Of a DNA stretch of 64,000 nucleotides, positions 51,683-62,230 are shown in pieces. The position numbers were made by a program, and so were the translations under genes. The stretch comes from Cerrena zonata (taxonomy: Eukaryota > Basidiomycota > Agaricomycetes > Polyporales > Cerrenaceae). Every line of letters begins with the position of its first letter. The stretch's first letter is position 1. The stretch lies in the NCBI GenBank assembly GCA_038087015.1, contig JASBNA010000028.1:434001-498000 (forward strand). The letters run 5' to 3'. The notes below the pieces were generated by a model that worked only from the letters and a program-made list of their open reading frames with translations, was not told the DNA's origin and did not search any database.

Positions 51683-53902
51683 ATGCCTTTACTTTCCCGT
51701 GTGTTGAACCAGCATGCAGAGAAGAAACACGATAAGTCAGAAGGATCGGGATCTTCGAACCACCACAAGCCTTTGCTTTCTCCAACCATGTCCCAGAATC
51801 ACCTTTCGGGTCTTGCATCCTCTTCAACATCTGCCAATTCCCCCAGCTTAACCATGTCCATCAATGTTGAATCTCCTCCTATAATTCTATATGGGCAGCC
51901 TCATGAATCGTCTGGCTCGATTATTTCGGGTCTCTTGTCGCTTGATATCAAGCTTCCACAAGCTGGCCAGCTTCATCCAACATCCTCGCATCCGACTCCA
52001 ACGCAATCCCATTCGAATTCAAGGGTTTCAACTCCAGTAAGAGAACTTTCTTCTCCAAACTTAACCACGGTGTCGTCTCACGCTTCAATGGCTTCGCTTG
52101 CAACCAATACCCCTCCTCCTTTTGAAGAATTTGAATTGGAAAGTGTAACTTTGCTGCTTGTCCAAACCATTAGATATACTCGACCATTTTTAATTCCTTC
52201 TTCATCGGTAAACTCTTGCAAAGACTGTTCGGTGAAAAAGAATGTATTGGCTCGTTGGGATGTTTTAACTTTGAGGACCCTGTTTTCAATGGGTACTCAC
52301 GCATATCCGTTTTCCCATTTATTGCCTGGTTCATTACCAGCATCTTCTAAAATTGGATCAATTCACTCTCATTCATACGTTAAGTATGATTTGATTGCAG
52401 TTGCCAAATCTCCCAACAGTTCTAAAGATATATCGGTTAAATTACCATTAAATATTTCAAGATCAATACTTAGGGGTCCTGATCGTAATTCACTTCGAGT
52501 ATTTCCTCCAACTGAAATCAAAGCAAGTGCAGTTCTACCTAGTGTTGTTTATCCCAAATCGAGTTTCCCAATTGAATTAAAATTAGATAACATTGTTAGT
52601 AATAATTCTGATAGAAGATGGAGAATGAGAAAATTGAATTGGAGAATAGAAGAGCATATTAAAATTAAAGCAGATACTTGTGCAAAACATCAATCTAAAT
52701 TGAACAGTATTGAAGAATCCCAAAAAAAAGTTATTCTACATAGAGAGTTAAAATCTGGATCATCTCATGGTAATTCTACCGATAATCATGGTAATTCGGG
52801 TAATGGTCCAAGTAAAAGTAGTGGACTTCATCATAGTACCATTCAAACCAATATGTTTTTATCAACCTGTCCTAGTGCACACTTACAAAGTCAAATTGCT
52901 CAACAATTAGAAAATAATGAAAATACTAATCCAGAACACAGAGATATCGATATCCAAGAAGAAAATCCGGAAGTCATTCAACCAACGGGACCTGCAAATG
53001 AACTTCGTAATTTTGTTGAAGATTTCATTGCTCCCGTTAACTCAAATAATTCTAGTATTTCAAATAATAATATAAATAATGGGGAAACTACTGAGGCTTC
53101 AAGTGATCCTTTTGATTCAATTGATCCTGCTAAAGAAGAGCTTTATCTTGATGAATTGCGAACCATCAACCACGGAGAAATTAAATCAGGCTGGAAATCA
53201 GACTTTAGTGGACGAGGGAGAATTGAATTGGTTGCAGATATCAGTGCAATAAATTCGTCCACCGGATTAACTCGTCATGTTACTAAGAAATCCTCTGATG
53301 ATCCCAAAACTGATGATCATCATGAAGGATTGAGAAATGGAGCGAACATCGCTTGTGATATCGATGATCCAAGCTCGGGGATTTATATTAATCATACCTT
53401 AATTATAGAAGTTGTTGTTGCAGAAGAATTGATTAGTGCTAACAATACCAATACTAGACTTACCCCCGTTACATCAGCATCATCTACAAATGCAACCCCC
53501 AACCCTGTTGCAGACTCTCCTAGCTCCAACACAAGACACCAGAGTCATCCAGTAGGTACTCCAACTGGAGCAGCAAGAGTTCTTCGAATGCAATTCAAGG
53601 TTATCTTTACCGAGAGATCCGGATTGGGTATTGCCTGGGACGATGAAGTTCCTCCAACCTACGAAGATGTTAGAACTCTCAGCCCTCCCACTTACCAAGA
53701 AACCAGTGGAACCAGCACTCCAAACTCACTCATGGGCTCGTCCTTTTTAACTCCTCCTCCAATGGCTGCTCATCGTAGCACCCCAGGAGTAATCTACGGA
53801 ATAGGTGACACTCCCGTATACGGTACGTTTGGTGGCTCGAACCAAAGAAGTATCGATGGAATGGTTGATTTGGATGAACGCATCCAAGAATTCACTCTAT
53901 AA
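51683..53902 (+). CDS. LDB19: Alpha-arrestin Ldb19/Art1, ubiquitin-ligase adaptor
   Basis: Adaptor that recruits the Rsp5 ubiquitin ligase to plasma-membrane transporters for endocytosis. 739 residues from the first ATG (51683, MPLLSRVLNQHAEKK); the frame is open a little upstream only from TTG. The arrestin-N region begins near residue 140 with FEEFELESVTLLLVQTIRYTRPFL, then CKDCSVKK and LARWDVLTLRTLF. Further on: SYVKYDLIAVAKS, LPLNISRSILRGPDRNSLRVFPPT and RWRMRKLNWRIEEHIKI, close to Art1. An S/N-rich insertion separates it from the C half, which has a conserved IYINHTLIIEVVVAEEL. Two PPTY (PY) motifs for Rsp5 WW domains are at about 657 and 668. The C-terminal tail ends with EFTL. Confidence 0.9.
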   Translation: MPLLSRVLNQHAEKKHDKSEGSGSSNHHKPLLSPTMSQNHLSGLASSSTSANSPSLTMSINVESPPIILYGQPHESSGSIISGLLSLDIKLPQAGQLHPTSSHPTPTQSHSNSRVSTPVRELSSPNLTTVSSHASMASLATNTPPPFEEFELESVTLLLVQTIRYTRPFLIPSSSVNSCKDCSVKKNVLARWDVLTLRTLFSMGTHAYPFSHLLPGSLPASSKIGSIHSHSYVKYDLIAVAKSPNSSKDISVKLPLNISRSILRGPDRNSLRVFPPTEIKASAVLPSVVYPKSSFPIELKLDNIVSNNSDRRWRMRKLNWRIEEHIKIKADTCAKHQSKLNSIEESQKKVILHRELKSGSSHGNSTDNHGNSGNGPSKSSGLHHSTIQTNMFLSTCPSAHLQSQIAQQLENNENTNPEHRDIDIQEENPEVIQPTGPANELRNFVEDFIAPVNSNNSSISNNNINNGETTEASSDPFDSIDPAKEELYLDELRTINHGEIKSGWKSDFSGRGRIELVADISAINSSTGLTRHVTKKSSDDPKTDDHHEGLRNGANIACDIDDPSSGIYINHTLIIEVVVAEELISANNTNTRLTPVTSASSTNATPNPVADSPSSNTRHQSHPVGTPTGAARVLRMQFKVIFTERSGLGIAWDDEVPPTYEDVRTLSPPTYQETSGTSTPNSLMGSSFLTPPPMAAHRSTPGVIYGIGDTPVYGTFGGSNQRSIDGMVDLDERIQEFTL

Positions 53903-55028
53903 ATTTCAATTCTTGTCCTAATTTCCTTCTTGTATCCTATTTTTTTCACTTCTTCTTACTGTCATTTCACTCTTCTTTCAATATATTCTGTACCAAACGA
54001 CTTCCTTCTTCTTTTGTGTAGCATATTTTGTGTTTGTACAAACCTCGTCTAAACCGCTATAAACAAGAAGATGAATCCCGCTATCACTGGCTTCTACCAT
54101 AAACCAGGGTGCATTTTGTTTTTCAGAGTCTTTATTTATGTATATTTTTCCTAATTATTCATCTTCTTTTCCTTCTCTTATCTTTTATTTACCATCTTTT
54201 TCACAAAACAAGACCAAATATCCTTTGATCAAGATGCAACACTTATGTACTTCAACTTAAATCTTGACAAGAAACGAATTACAAAACACTAAAATAATAA
54301 TGGTTTTTGCAAAATTCAATTCATCTCGCGTTGCAAAATAACTCTACAGCCAGCATCTTCTCTTGTTCCACCTATTGCACTGGTCTACCACCCCACCCCA
54401 CGTCTGACGTCTGTACAAAAGGCAATCTTACAAAGACCAGGAAGACTTTTCCCAAGTATGAAGACCTGGTGAAGACCTGGTGAAGCTCCCGTGCCTTTTG
54501 CTATGGTCTCTGCTCTGAACTGCACACAATTCTAAAGGAAAGAAAGGAAAAAAAAAATTTACATTTTTTTCTTAGAGCTATCAACAGGAGTTTGATAATC
54601 AATTGCTTCTTCTTCTTTTCTACTTATGAAATACTGTTGGTAAGGTATACCTCTTAAGCCGTTACTCTCTTTGATAGTATATATCTAGGCAAATTGAAGT
54701 TGTGTTTGCAATCAATCGTGTCTGAAGTAATTTCTCTTTTTTTTTTTTTTTTTTGAATTTCAAAGTAGAGTTACATCACAAGCCTGCGAATCGTTGAAAC
54801 TTTTTCCAATTGTCAATTCTTGAAGGTATACTGAGTGGGTTATAGGAATCTGGTTCAATTGTTGTGTGGCCGAATAGAGATAACTTGTTTTGTCGATTGT
54901 TGGTTGGAAGCGTGTAAAATACCAACCGAAGAAGAGAAAAGTCTGGGTTTGAAAACTGGAAAGTTCAGAAAAGTCTTGGTTAAAAGAACGGAAAACAATA
55001 TTGGCATTCTTCCTGCTAATCGTCAGCA
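53903..55028 (+). promoter_or_regulatory. LDB19 3' region and PSK1 promoter
   Basis: 1.1 kb, T-rich at its start. An 11-bp direct repeat GAAGACCTGGT occurs twice at 54460-54481, and a T run is at about 54738-54754. The minus-strand frame 54760-55206 overlaps PSK1 and is not a gene. No RNA gene was recognised. Confidence 0.45.
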
Positions 55029-58000
55029 ATGGGTCATAGTGAAAGCTGGAGGGATAATGCTTTACCCAATGTAAGCGTTGAAGGGGCATCCTCCAATCAT
55101 TGTACATCCCCAAAGGTAGATCGGTCTCCCAAGACACCAAAATCTCCTTCATTTTACTTGGGTGAGGAGGAAGATAAGGCTGGTAATGATATTCAGAAGC
55201 CATCAATCAATATTTCCAATTACAATCTGTCTTCAGAATTGAAGGTTCCTAAAAGACAAGATAAATTACCCCCGGGTAGACAAAAATTATCGATTAGCAC
55301 AAATCTTCATCCTTCTCGAAATACCAACTCGAGCTCATTTTTGGATTCTCAGCTGGTTGCTTCTTCTCAAAGAGAACCTTTTTCTAATATCGATAATATT
55401 TTACAATTCCCAATTGAATCTTCTCATGCTTATTCATATGCACATCTTTCTCCAAATTCTTTGGCTCTAAGACTCAATGTTTTGAAGAGATCTTTACAAA
55501 TATTGAAGGATAGACCCAGTTTATATAAATCAATGAGTGTCAATCGTGAAAATAATGATGATTCTTTAACCACCACCACAACTAACGAAGGTGATTTCCC
55601 TTCAATCGATCCAATGATGAAAAAGCCAAATCCAAATGCTAGATATAGCGTAAGCAGTATCGGTAGCAATAGTTCTTATGATAGTGATAACGTCAAGTTA
55701 TCCCAATTAATTAATTATAATGATACCGATGATAAATTATTGAATTCTTTCAAATCTGGTAATCGACCATCTTCCTTTTATAGAAATCCTCTGGCAAATA
55801 ATAGTGGTGACTTGTATTTACCTATTCCAGATCAAACTAATAATCTTAATAATAACAATAAATTGAAACTACAATCAAATGCATCATCTGCCGCTTTGGC
55901 AGCTTTTTTCAGACCTCCAATGAAAAGATCTGATAGTTTACCTGTCAATCAATTATATTCTCATAAATTTGCATCCGCTTCATCTCTTGAACTTCAATCT
56001 CCTGAAATGAAAGAATCTAAATCTCGTTCTGCATCAACTTCTTCAACAAAAGATTCAAAAATTCAAAAATCAAATAAACGAGTTAATAAAGATTTAAAAG
56101 ATATCGTGCAATTACTTGAAGATGATGAACTGGCTTTAGCTAATCATACAGATATTGCTTCCACTCTACATGATTTATCCCTTTCCTCGAATAAAGAAGA
56201 AGATCAACGGTTAAAACAAGATTTCTTGAAAAATAAATTAATCTATGCTTTAGCTACTCCTTTTGTTGAAACTTCAGTAATGACTTCAGCTTTGTTGGGT
56301 GCTCCTAGCTCCGCTTCATCTGCTGCGATAACTCCTCTATCGTCAAACTTCAAACAATCGGGCTCCGCTAGTTATTTTAACCAAAATTTTTCTTCCGCTA
56401 CTTTAAATTCTTTGAATATAACTCCATCGGTTACTCAACCTGCATCAGCCATTCCTGGATCTAAAGGTAACAATCGTACTTTTCATTCGATTTCTCTGGG
56501 TAAACACGCTGCTCCCCAATCTGTTTTCACAGTTGAAATTGATAGTCCCTGGTCTTTGAAAGCTGCTAATGATTTGGCTTGCTTGATGTTTGGTGTCTCA
56601 AAAAATACAATAAGAAATTTGACCTTAATGGATCTTATCGCTCCTCAATTTAGAAATTTTGTCACTGAAAGATTAACTCGCGTAAGCAATAGTGTTGGAT
56701 TGAAATTTAAATCTAAAAATCAAGAAAGAAGTGCATCCCTTAACATTATATTCGCTGGTGAAATTATAGCAATTTCAAGACCCGGTGATAAACAGTATGC
56801 TTGGACTTCTATGTGGGCTAAAAGGAGGGGTGATCTCATTATCATTATGTTTGATCAAATTCCTTGTGATGCTTTCGATGTTGTTATCCTGTGTGATAAA
56901 GAAAAATATACCGAAGAAGGCTACAAGATTCAATCAATAGATGAAATTGCTGGGAAACTTATTAATAAAAGGAACCGTGATAATATTAATCGAGTTGAAG
57001 GTTTAAGTGAAGCCATTGATAAAGATTTGAAACAAAATAATGACGACCCTGAGGATAATAGTGGCTTCATAAATTACTATTTACCGCAAGATATATCAGA
57101 CAGTGAAAAAATTAATAGAACCCGTTATTATACTCTTCAAATCGATGGTGATGAAAATGGTAATATACCTTGTGCAGTTACTTCGAATCCGCTCGAGATA
57201 AATCCTGATAAATACGAAATTAAGTTAAAGTTTCACACTTTGCCATATATTGCTGGTATTTTTGTCTTAAGAGCTACTGATTTGAAAATTTTATCTTGTA
57301 ATAATGCCATCGCTAAAAATTTATTTGGTCGCTCATTTGACGAATTGACACAACAATCAATAGATTATATAATACCTAAATTTTCAGAGATTTTACAAAC
57401 TGGGTTAGAAATGAATGATGATGCTTTCAATATAGTCCCTGGTTTAGTATTACCTGAGCATTTTTTTAGAAGGTATGATGCTGTGTTGCGTTATGAAAAT
57501 GAAGCAGAACTCGATGATAATGATGAACCATTAAGTGAAGAGGAATTATTTTTAGGCTCTCACGGTATTGTTGGTCTTCATAGGGATGGGAAACCACTTT
57601 TTATAGATGTTCAATTGAGAGTTTCCGCAAATGATACCTACGTTTTATGGGTTACTTATTCAAGACAATCTAGTAAAAACAATCATGATGTTTCTAAAGA
57701 ACTCAATAAATTGAGTACTACTACTTCGTCTCTATCTTTATCCACTACATCGACAGAGAAATCACCAGGTTTTAAACGTTCAAGGTTGAATAGCAGTGAT
57801 GACATTGACGATGTTGGCCTTCCTTCTCAATTGAAGTTGCTTCCTGATAACGAAGCTGATATACTAGAATTGAGTTATAGCAGTGCCGAGGTTAGTCGTC
57901 AAAATAGTACAAGAAGACCAAAAGCAAATACTTTTGCCATCCCAATAAGACACCTTAACGATGCATTGGCTGACGCAGTAAGCCCTGAAAGGATTGTTTC

Positions 58001-59102
58001 AAAACCTAACTCGAAAAATAGAACTATTTCCAACAATGACTCTATTATGAGTCGAGATGATGATAGTCGCTCTTCTAGTCCCACAAACACCGCCGCTAGT
58101 AGTACTTCGGGAATTGATTCAAATACTGGTAATAAAGAGACGGAAGAAAAAGACCAGGGAGCCAGATCCCCAGCACTTGGGGAGATCATGTCTTATAAGA
58201 AATATTCCGAAGAAGCAATTCTAAATCTAGAGAATACTGTATTAGCAGAAAAAATGGAGAAGTCTACCCAATGGCCCCAAAAAATTGGTGCCAAAAAGAG
58301 ATCAAAGAAATTCTCCGAATTTAATGTTTTAAAAGACATGGGTGAAGGTGCTTATGGTAAAGTTGTTTTGGCTCAACACAAAGAAGATTCCGTATATAAA
58401 ATTATTATCAAGTGTATTGATAAAGAGAGAATCTTGGTCGATACCTGGGTACGAGACAGATCCTTGGGTACCATACCTTCTGAAATTCAAATCATGGCTT
58501 TTTTAAATAATGAACCTCATCCAAATATTATGAGAATCATTGATTATTTTGAAGATCCAAAGTATTATTATTTGGAGACTCCCATCTTCGGAGATCCACC
58601 AGCAATCGATTTATTTGATTTCATCGAAATCAAAAAGGATATGACTGAGCTAGAATGCCAGTTTATTTTCAAACAAATTGTTCTGGCCATTTATCATCTA
58701 CACAAAAATGGTATAGTTCATCGTGATATTAAAGATGAAAACATTATAGTCGACGAAAACGGAATAATCAAATTGATAGACTTTGGAAGTGCTGGTTACA
58801 CTAAACTGGGTCCTTTTGATGTTTTCGTTGGAACTATAGATTATGCATCTCCTGAAGTATTACGAGGTGAAAAGTATGAAGGGAAACCACAAGATATTTG
58901 GGCTTTGGGTATCTTGTTATACACCTTACTTTATAAAGAAAATCCTTTCTATAATGTGGATGAAATTATGGAAGGTGATTTAAGAGTTCCTGGCGTTATT
59001 AGCGATAAGTCTTTGAACCTTATCAAAAGAATTCTCAATAAAGAAGTCGATCAGAGACCTACGATAACAGACATTGTTGAAGATGAATGGTTGGACATCT
59101 AA
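55029..59102 (+). CDS. PSK1: PAS domain serine/threonine kinase (Psk1/Psk2)
   Basis: 1357-residue nutrient-sensing kinase that steers glucose toward cell-wall glucan and limits protein and glycogen synthesis. A long Ser/Asn-rich N-terminus (1-470) precedes a PAS domain at about 485-570 (VFTVEIDSPWSLKAANDLACLMFGV). A second PAS-like segment is at about 735-800 (AGIFVLRATDLKILSCNNAIAKNLFG). The kinase domain begins at about 1096 (LKDMGEGAYGKVVLAQ). The catalytic loop is HRDIKDEN at about 1231 and the magnesium loop DFGSAG at about 1251. It then reads YTK-CTG-GPFDVFVGTIDYASPEVL, where Ser in place of CTG restores the family KSGPFDVFVGT motif. PSK1 and PSK2 are duplicates only in S. cerevisiae relatives, so the number is a label. 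Confidence 0.93.
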   Translation: MGHSESWRDNALPNVSVEGASSNHCTSPKVDRSPKTPKSPSFYLGEEEDKAGNDIQKPSINISNYNLSSELKVPKRQDKLPPGRQKLSISTNLHPSRNTNSSSFLDSQLVASSQREPFSNIDNILQFPIESSHAYSYAHLSPNSLALRLNVLKRSLQILKDRPSLYKSMSVNRENNDDSLTTTTTNEGDFPSIDPMMKKPNPNARYSVSSIGSNSSYDSDNVKLSQLINYNDTDDKLLNSFKSGNRPSSFYRNPLANNSGDLYLPIPDQTNNLNNNNKLKLQSNASSAALAAFFRPPMKRSDSLPVNQLYSHKFASASSLELQSPEMKESKSRSASTSSTKDSKIQKSNKRVNKDLKDIVQLLEDDELALANHTDIASTLHDLSLSSNKEEDQRLKQDFLKNKLIYALATPFVETSVMTSALLGAPSSASSAAITPLSSNFKQSGSASYFNQNFSSATLNSLNITPSVTQPASAIPGSKGNNRTFHSISLGKHAAPQSVFTVEIDSPWSLKAANDLACLMFGVSKNTIRNLTLMDLIAPQFRNFVTERLTRVSNSVGLKFKSKNQERSASLNIIFAGEIIAISRPGDKQYAWTSMWAKRRGDLIIIMFDQIPCDAFDVVILCDKEKYTEEGYKIQSIDEIAGKLINKRNRDNINRVEGLSEAIDKDLKQNNDDPEDNSGFINYYLPQDISDSEKINRTRYYTLQIDGDENGNIPCAVTSNPLEINPDKYEIKLKFHTLPYIAGIFVLRATDLKILSCNNAIAKNLFGRSFDELTQQSIDYIIPKFSEILQTGLEMNDDAFNIVPGLVLPEHFFRRYDAVLRYENEAELDDNDEPLSEEELFLGSHGIVGLHRDGKPLFIDVQLRVSANDTYVLWVTYSRQSSKNNHDVSKELNKLSTTTSSLSLSTTSTEKSPGFKRSRLNSSDDIDDVGLPSQLKLLPDNEADILELSYSSAEVSRQNSTRRPKANTFAIPIRHLNDALADAVSPERIVSKPNSKNRTISNNDSIMSRDDDSRSSSPTNTAASSTSGIDSNTGNKETEEKDQGARSPALGEIMSYKKYSEEAILNLENTVLAEKMEKSTQWPQKIGAKKRSKKFSEFNVLKDMGEGAYGKVVLAQHKEDSVYKIIIKCIDKERILVDTWVRDRSLGTIPSEIQIMAFLNNEPHPNIMRIIDYFEDPKYYYLETPIFGDPPAIDLFDFIEIKKDMTELECQFIFKQIVLAIYHLHKNGIVHRDIKDENIIVDENGIIKLIDFGSAGYTKLGPFDVFVGTIDYASPEVLRGEKYEGKPQDIWALGILLYTLLYKENPFYNVDEIMEGDLRVPGVISDKSLNLIKRILNKEVDQRPTITDIVEDEWLDI

Positions 59103-59342
59103 CCTTTGTCTTCTGCTTTATTCATATTCAAACTTCGCATATTTTTTTTTTTTGTATATATCAAATTTTCAATGTATAGTAAAATTTTGTATGGTTCATT
59201 TTGTATATCAAAACTTCGTAGTAGAAGCGCGTCTTAGTTTTTAAGGTTTTTTCGAGGTTCTGAAGTAATGAGATTTTTTTTTTTAAACAAACTTCATTAG
59301 AAGCTTGAAGACTCATTTGATAGTCCTGCTGGTTATAAGATT
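59103..59342 (+). other. PSK1-SLD3 intergenic region
   Basis: 240 bp with T tracts at about 59142-59152 and 59272-59284. The true SLD3 start may lie here, because an ATG at about 59268 is followed by the T run and a stop, and a length error in that run would affect the frame. Confidence 0.3.
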
Positions 59343-62080
59343 ATGCTGCTGGGGGATCAAGTTCGTAAAGGAGACTTGGTTCTACCGTTTCTGTTTGAAG
59401 CTCGTCTCACAAATGCCAATAGCACGCGTCAATCGTATCCTCTTTCAATCACTTTACTTCAAGTCCTAGAAAATATAGACATTACTAGCCTTCCTGATGA
59501 CTTTTATAATCAAAGGGCTACCTTCAAACTTGAAAAGGATATAGAGGAGATGAAGCTGAACCATTTCTACGTGAAAGTCAAAAACAGCTATCTGATAAAG
59601 ACTGGGAAGTAGGACTTATGTATAAGATAATTGATCGATACTTTGGTCTAATCACACTTCCAAAAGGTACCAAGTCTAAAGATATTGGATTACAGTTATC
59701 ATGTCCCATGCTATCATTTAACAGTAGTGAAGAATATCTTGCTTATTGGAAAGCAGATCCAATACCTAAGAAGGGTGAGCAAATAACCAACTTTTCAATG
59801 AAACCGCCTACAATTCTCGATCAGCCCAAGCTACTTCATCAACCTGACTCTCCGATAACATTGACCTCTCCACAGTCGGAAAATGATCCAATGAAGTTTC
59901 TTTATGCAAGGTACTTTAGTATACTTTATTCTTTGAATACTCCACTAAGTTACTTTCCGAAAACTTCCTTGGTAAGATTTAAAAATTTATGTGATAACGA
60001 TGGACATAAAATTAAAGCAAATTTACAAAAACTTTATCTTACAATCAACGAATTCGATCTCAGACATGAAGGCAGATTTGGCTTGTTGAAATCAGTTGAT
60101 CGAGCCGAAGTATCTTCTTGCAATACTAAAGAGAGATATGAAACAGAAAGCCAACAAGAGTTTGTGAAAAAGAATCAAATACTGTCTTTACTTGTAAAAA
60201 ACAGTGAAAGCCAGTTCAGCAAAGATGCTTCATCAGATACCGCCGAGGTGAATTCTGGAAATGCTCCTATGACATTAGAGGAAAAGTTGAGTGCATTAAC
60301 ACTAGATCTTAAGGTTAGAGAAGCTCAACTTCAAATTTTGATCTCTTTGGAACTCATTTCTCTTTTGGAGATTCAAGAAAATGTCTTTCTTGATCAAAAT
60401 TTGAAACGTCAAGAGTCCGAGTTTGAGAAATCAAAGAAAGCTGTTAAACCATCTCTCGTGAGGAAGAGAAAGAATAAGTCTTCGAAAAAGATCATGCCTA
60501 CTTTCTTGGGTATGGGTATCAATGTTGATGAGCTGAAAGTTTTAATAAATGAGCCCTCCACAATAAAAATAGACGAATACTCCTTATTTTCCTCAATGAC
60601 TACCCTTGTTGATAGAATGGGTATTTGGGATACTCTAGCTGGGGTAACAACTTCTAAAAAGATGATAGCGCATTTGGGTTCGTTGCATATGTTCTAATAC
60701 CTTATTTCAATAGGAAACTTCCATGGGTCATCAAATTCATAATCAATAAATTCAAATCCCTGAACCCCAAACTTGTATCTAAAAAGGACAGGCGTTCTAA
60801 AAGCAGTAGTGGTTCAGAAGATAAAAAGAGTATCTAAGCCTGGCGTCCCTATTGAAAAAGCAGATTCTTCATCGAATTCCAAAGATCGCTCATCAAGATT
60901 CCCTAAAAAACCTTTGGGGTCTCAGAGAGTGCCATTTCTTCACAAATCTTCATCTTCCAGTCGATCAAATAGAGAGTCATCTCTCAGTGACGATTTGCTC
61001 CCAGCTTTTGCTTTGAAAAGATCTAAGTCTTCTCTTTCTACTAAGAATCTTGAGCGGCGACAAGTTGACATGTCGGTGAATTTGAAAGACGATTCTAAGA
61101 TTGGTAAAAGCAAGTCATTGACTGAAAATGACAAGCTTAATCGCAATAAGAATTTGGACTTCAATAAGCCTTCTATTTTTGGTGATGCTAGAAGAATTAA
61201 ATCTACAGCTAGCTCACTCAAACCTGTGGGATCAACTACTCAAATCGAGGCCACCCCTGCAAAGAAGATGAATGGTAATACTATGACATCTCATGAAACC
61301 GTTATTACTGCCACGCCTTCAAAAGACAGAACTTTGAAGCATAACCAACTGACACTCACTATCAGTCAAACGCCAACCATTGATCGTTCCTCGACTACTA
61401 TAATACCTGTTTCCACTACAAAGCAACCATCTGTATCAGAAAGATTGATGGAGGTAAATTTGAAACCACCTTCCTACAATCAAGCAATTACCTCTTCACC
61501 TGTTCATGAAGGAAGTGAGGTCAAATCATCCCCAGTTACTGAAAAACGCCATGAATTTACATTGCCAGATAATTCTCCTGTAACATATGGTATCACTTCT
61601 TCCCCAGTAATCGATTCGAGCGAAAGACTGAAACGCAAAAGGCCGGGTGAACCAGTTAGTATAACCGAATCTCCGTTTTTCAATTCCACGTTAAATGGTT
61701 CACCGTTTTCCTCCAAAGGAAAAAGCTTATATAACGATTTGAATGCCGCAAGAGGTAATTCTGTGTTCAGAAGAGGTAACGTACGCAAAAGAATGAAATC
61801 CGATACCAAGATAGCATCTGTGAAACTCCAGAACGAAATAGGTAACGGTCAGGACACCGACGATGACGAAGAAGTCACTAAAAACGCCAATGAAAAAAAT
61901 TCACATTTACAGCTTCATCTCCATAATGGGCACGATAATGGTGCGGAGGAACAACAGGTCAACTCACCAAAGTTAGATGATGATTCTGACTCTGACTTTG
62001 AAAGATTAACAAAAGCATCAGGACTGAAATCTATCAAGACATACAGCAAATCCAGGCCATCTATACTGACTCATCCTTAA
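59343..62080 (+). CDS. SLD3: DNA replication initiation factor Sld3, three frameshifts
   Basis: CDK-regulated protein that brings Cdc45 to origins and binds Dpb11. Span gives about 912 residues. First ORF 59343-59612; a missing base between about 59540 and 59612 moves into the frame of 59618, where the Cdc45-binding domain is read: YARYFSILYSLNTPLSYFPK, VRFKNLC, DLKVREAQLQILISLELISL. A missing base near 60692-60697 leads to IPYFNRKLPWVIKFIIN, a segment conserved in Sld3, and an extra base near 60821-60830 (A run) returns to the original frame for the final 435 codons. The C-terminal region is Ser/Lys-rich with a cluster of SP sites at about 61490-61715, expected for CDK control. The N-terminal start is uncertain. 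It is convergent with TAF6. Confidence 0.83.
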
Positions 62081-62230
62081 CGAATTCCTTTACGATTTAA
62101 TGATTTAAATGTATTATAGCATAGAAACTTTTCGATTATTCTTCTTTATATTTTCTTTTTTGCATTTATTGTTATACATGATAATTAATATACAATTTAT
62201 TAAGAATACATAGGCAGTAAAGCTAGTATA

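Noticed and set aside
54760..55206. 148-codon minus-strand frame over the PSK1 start
   Set aside because: Antisense to the PSK1 leader and N-terminus and without family features.
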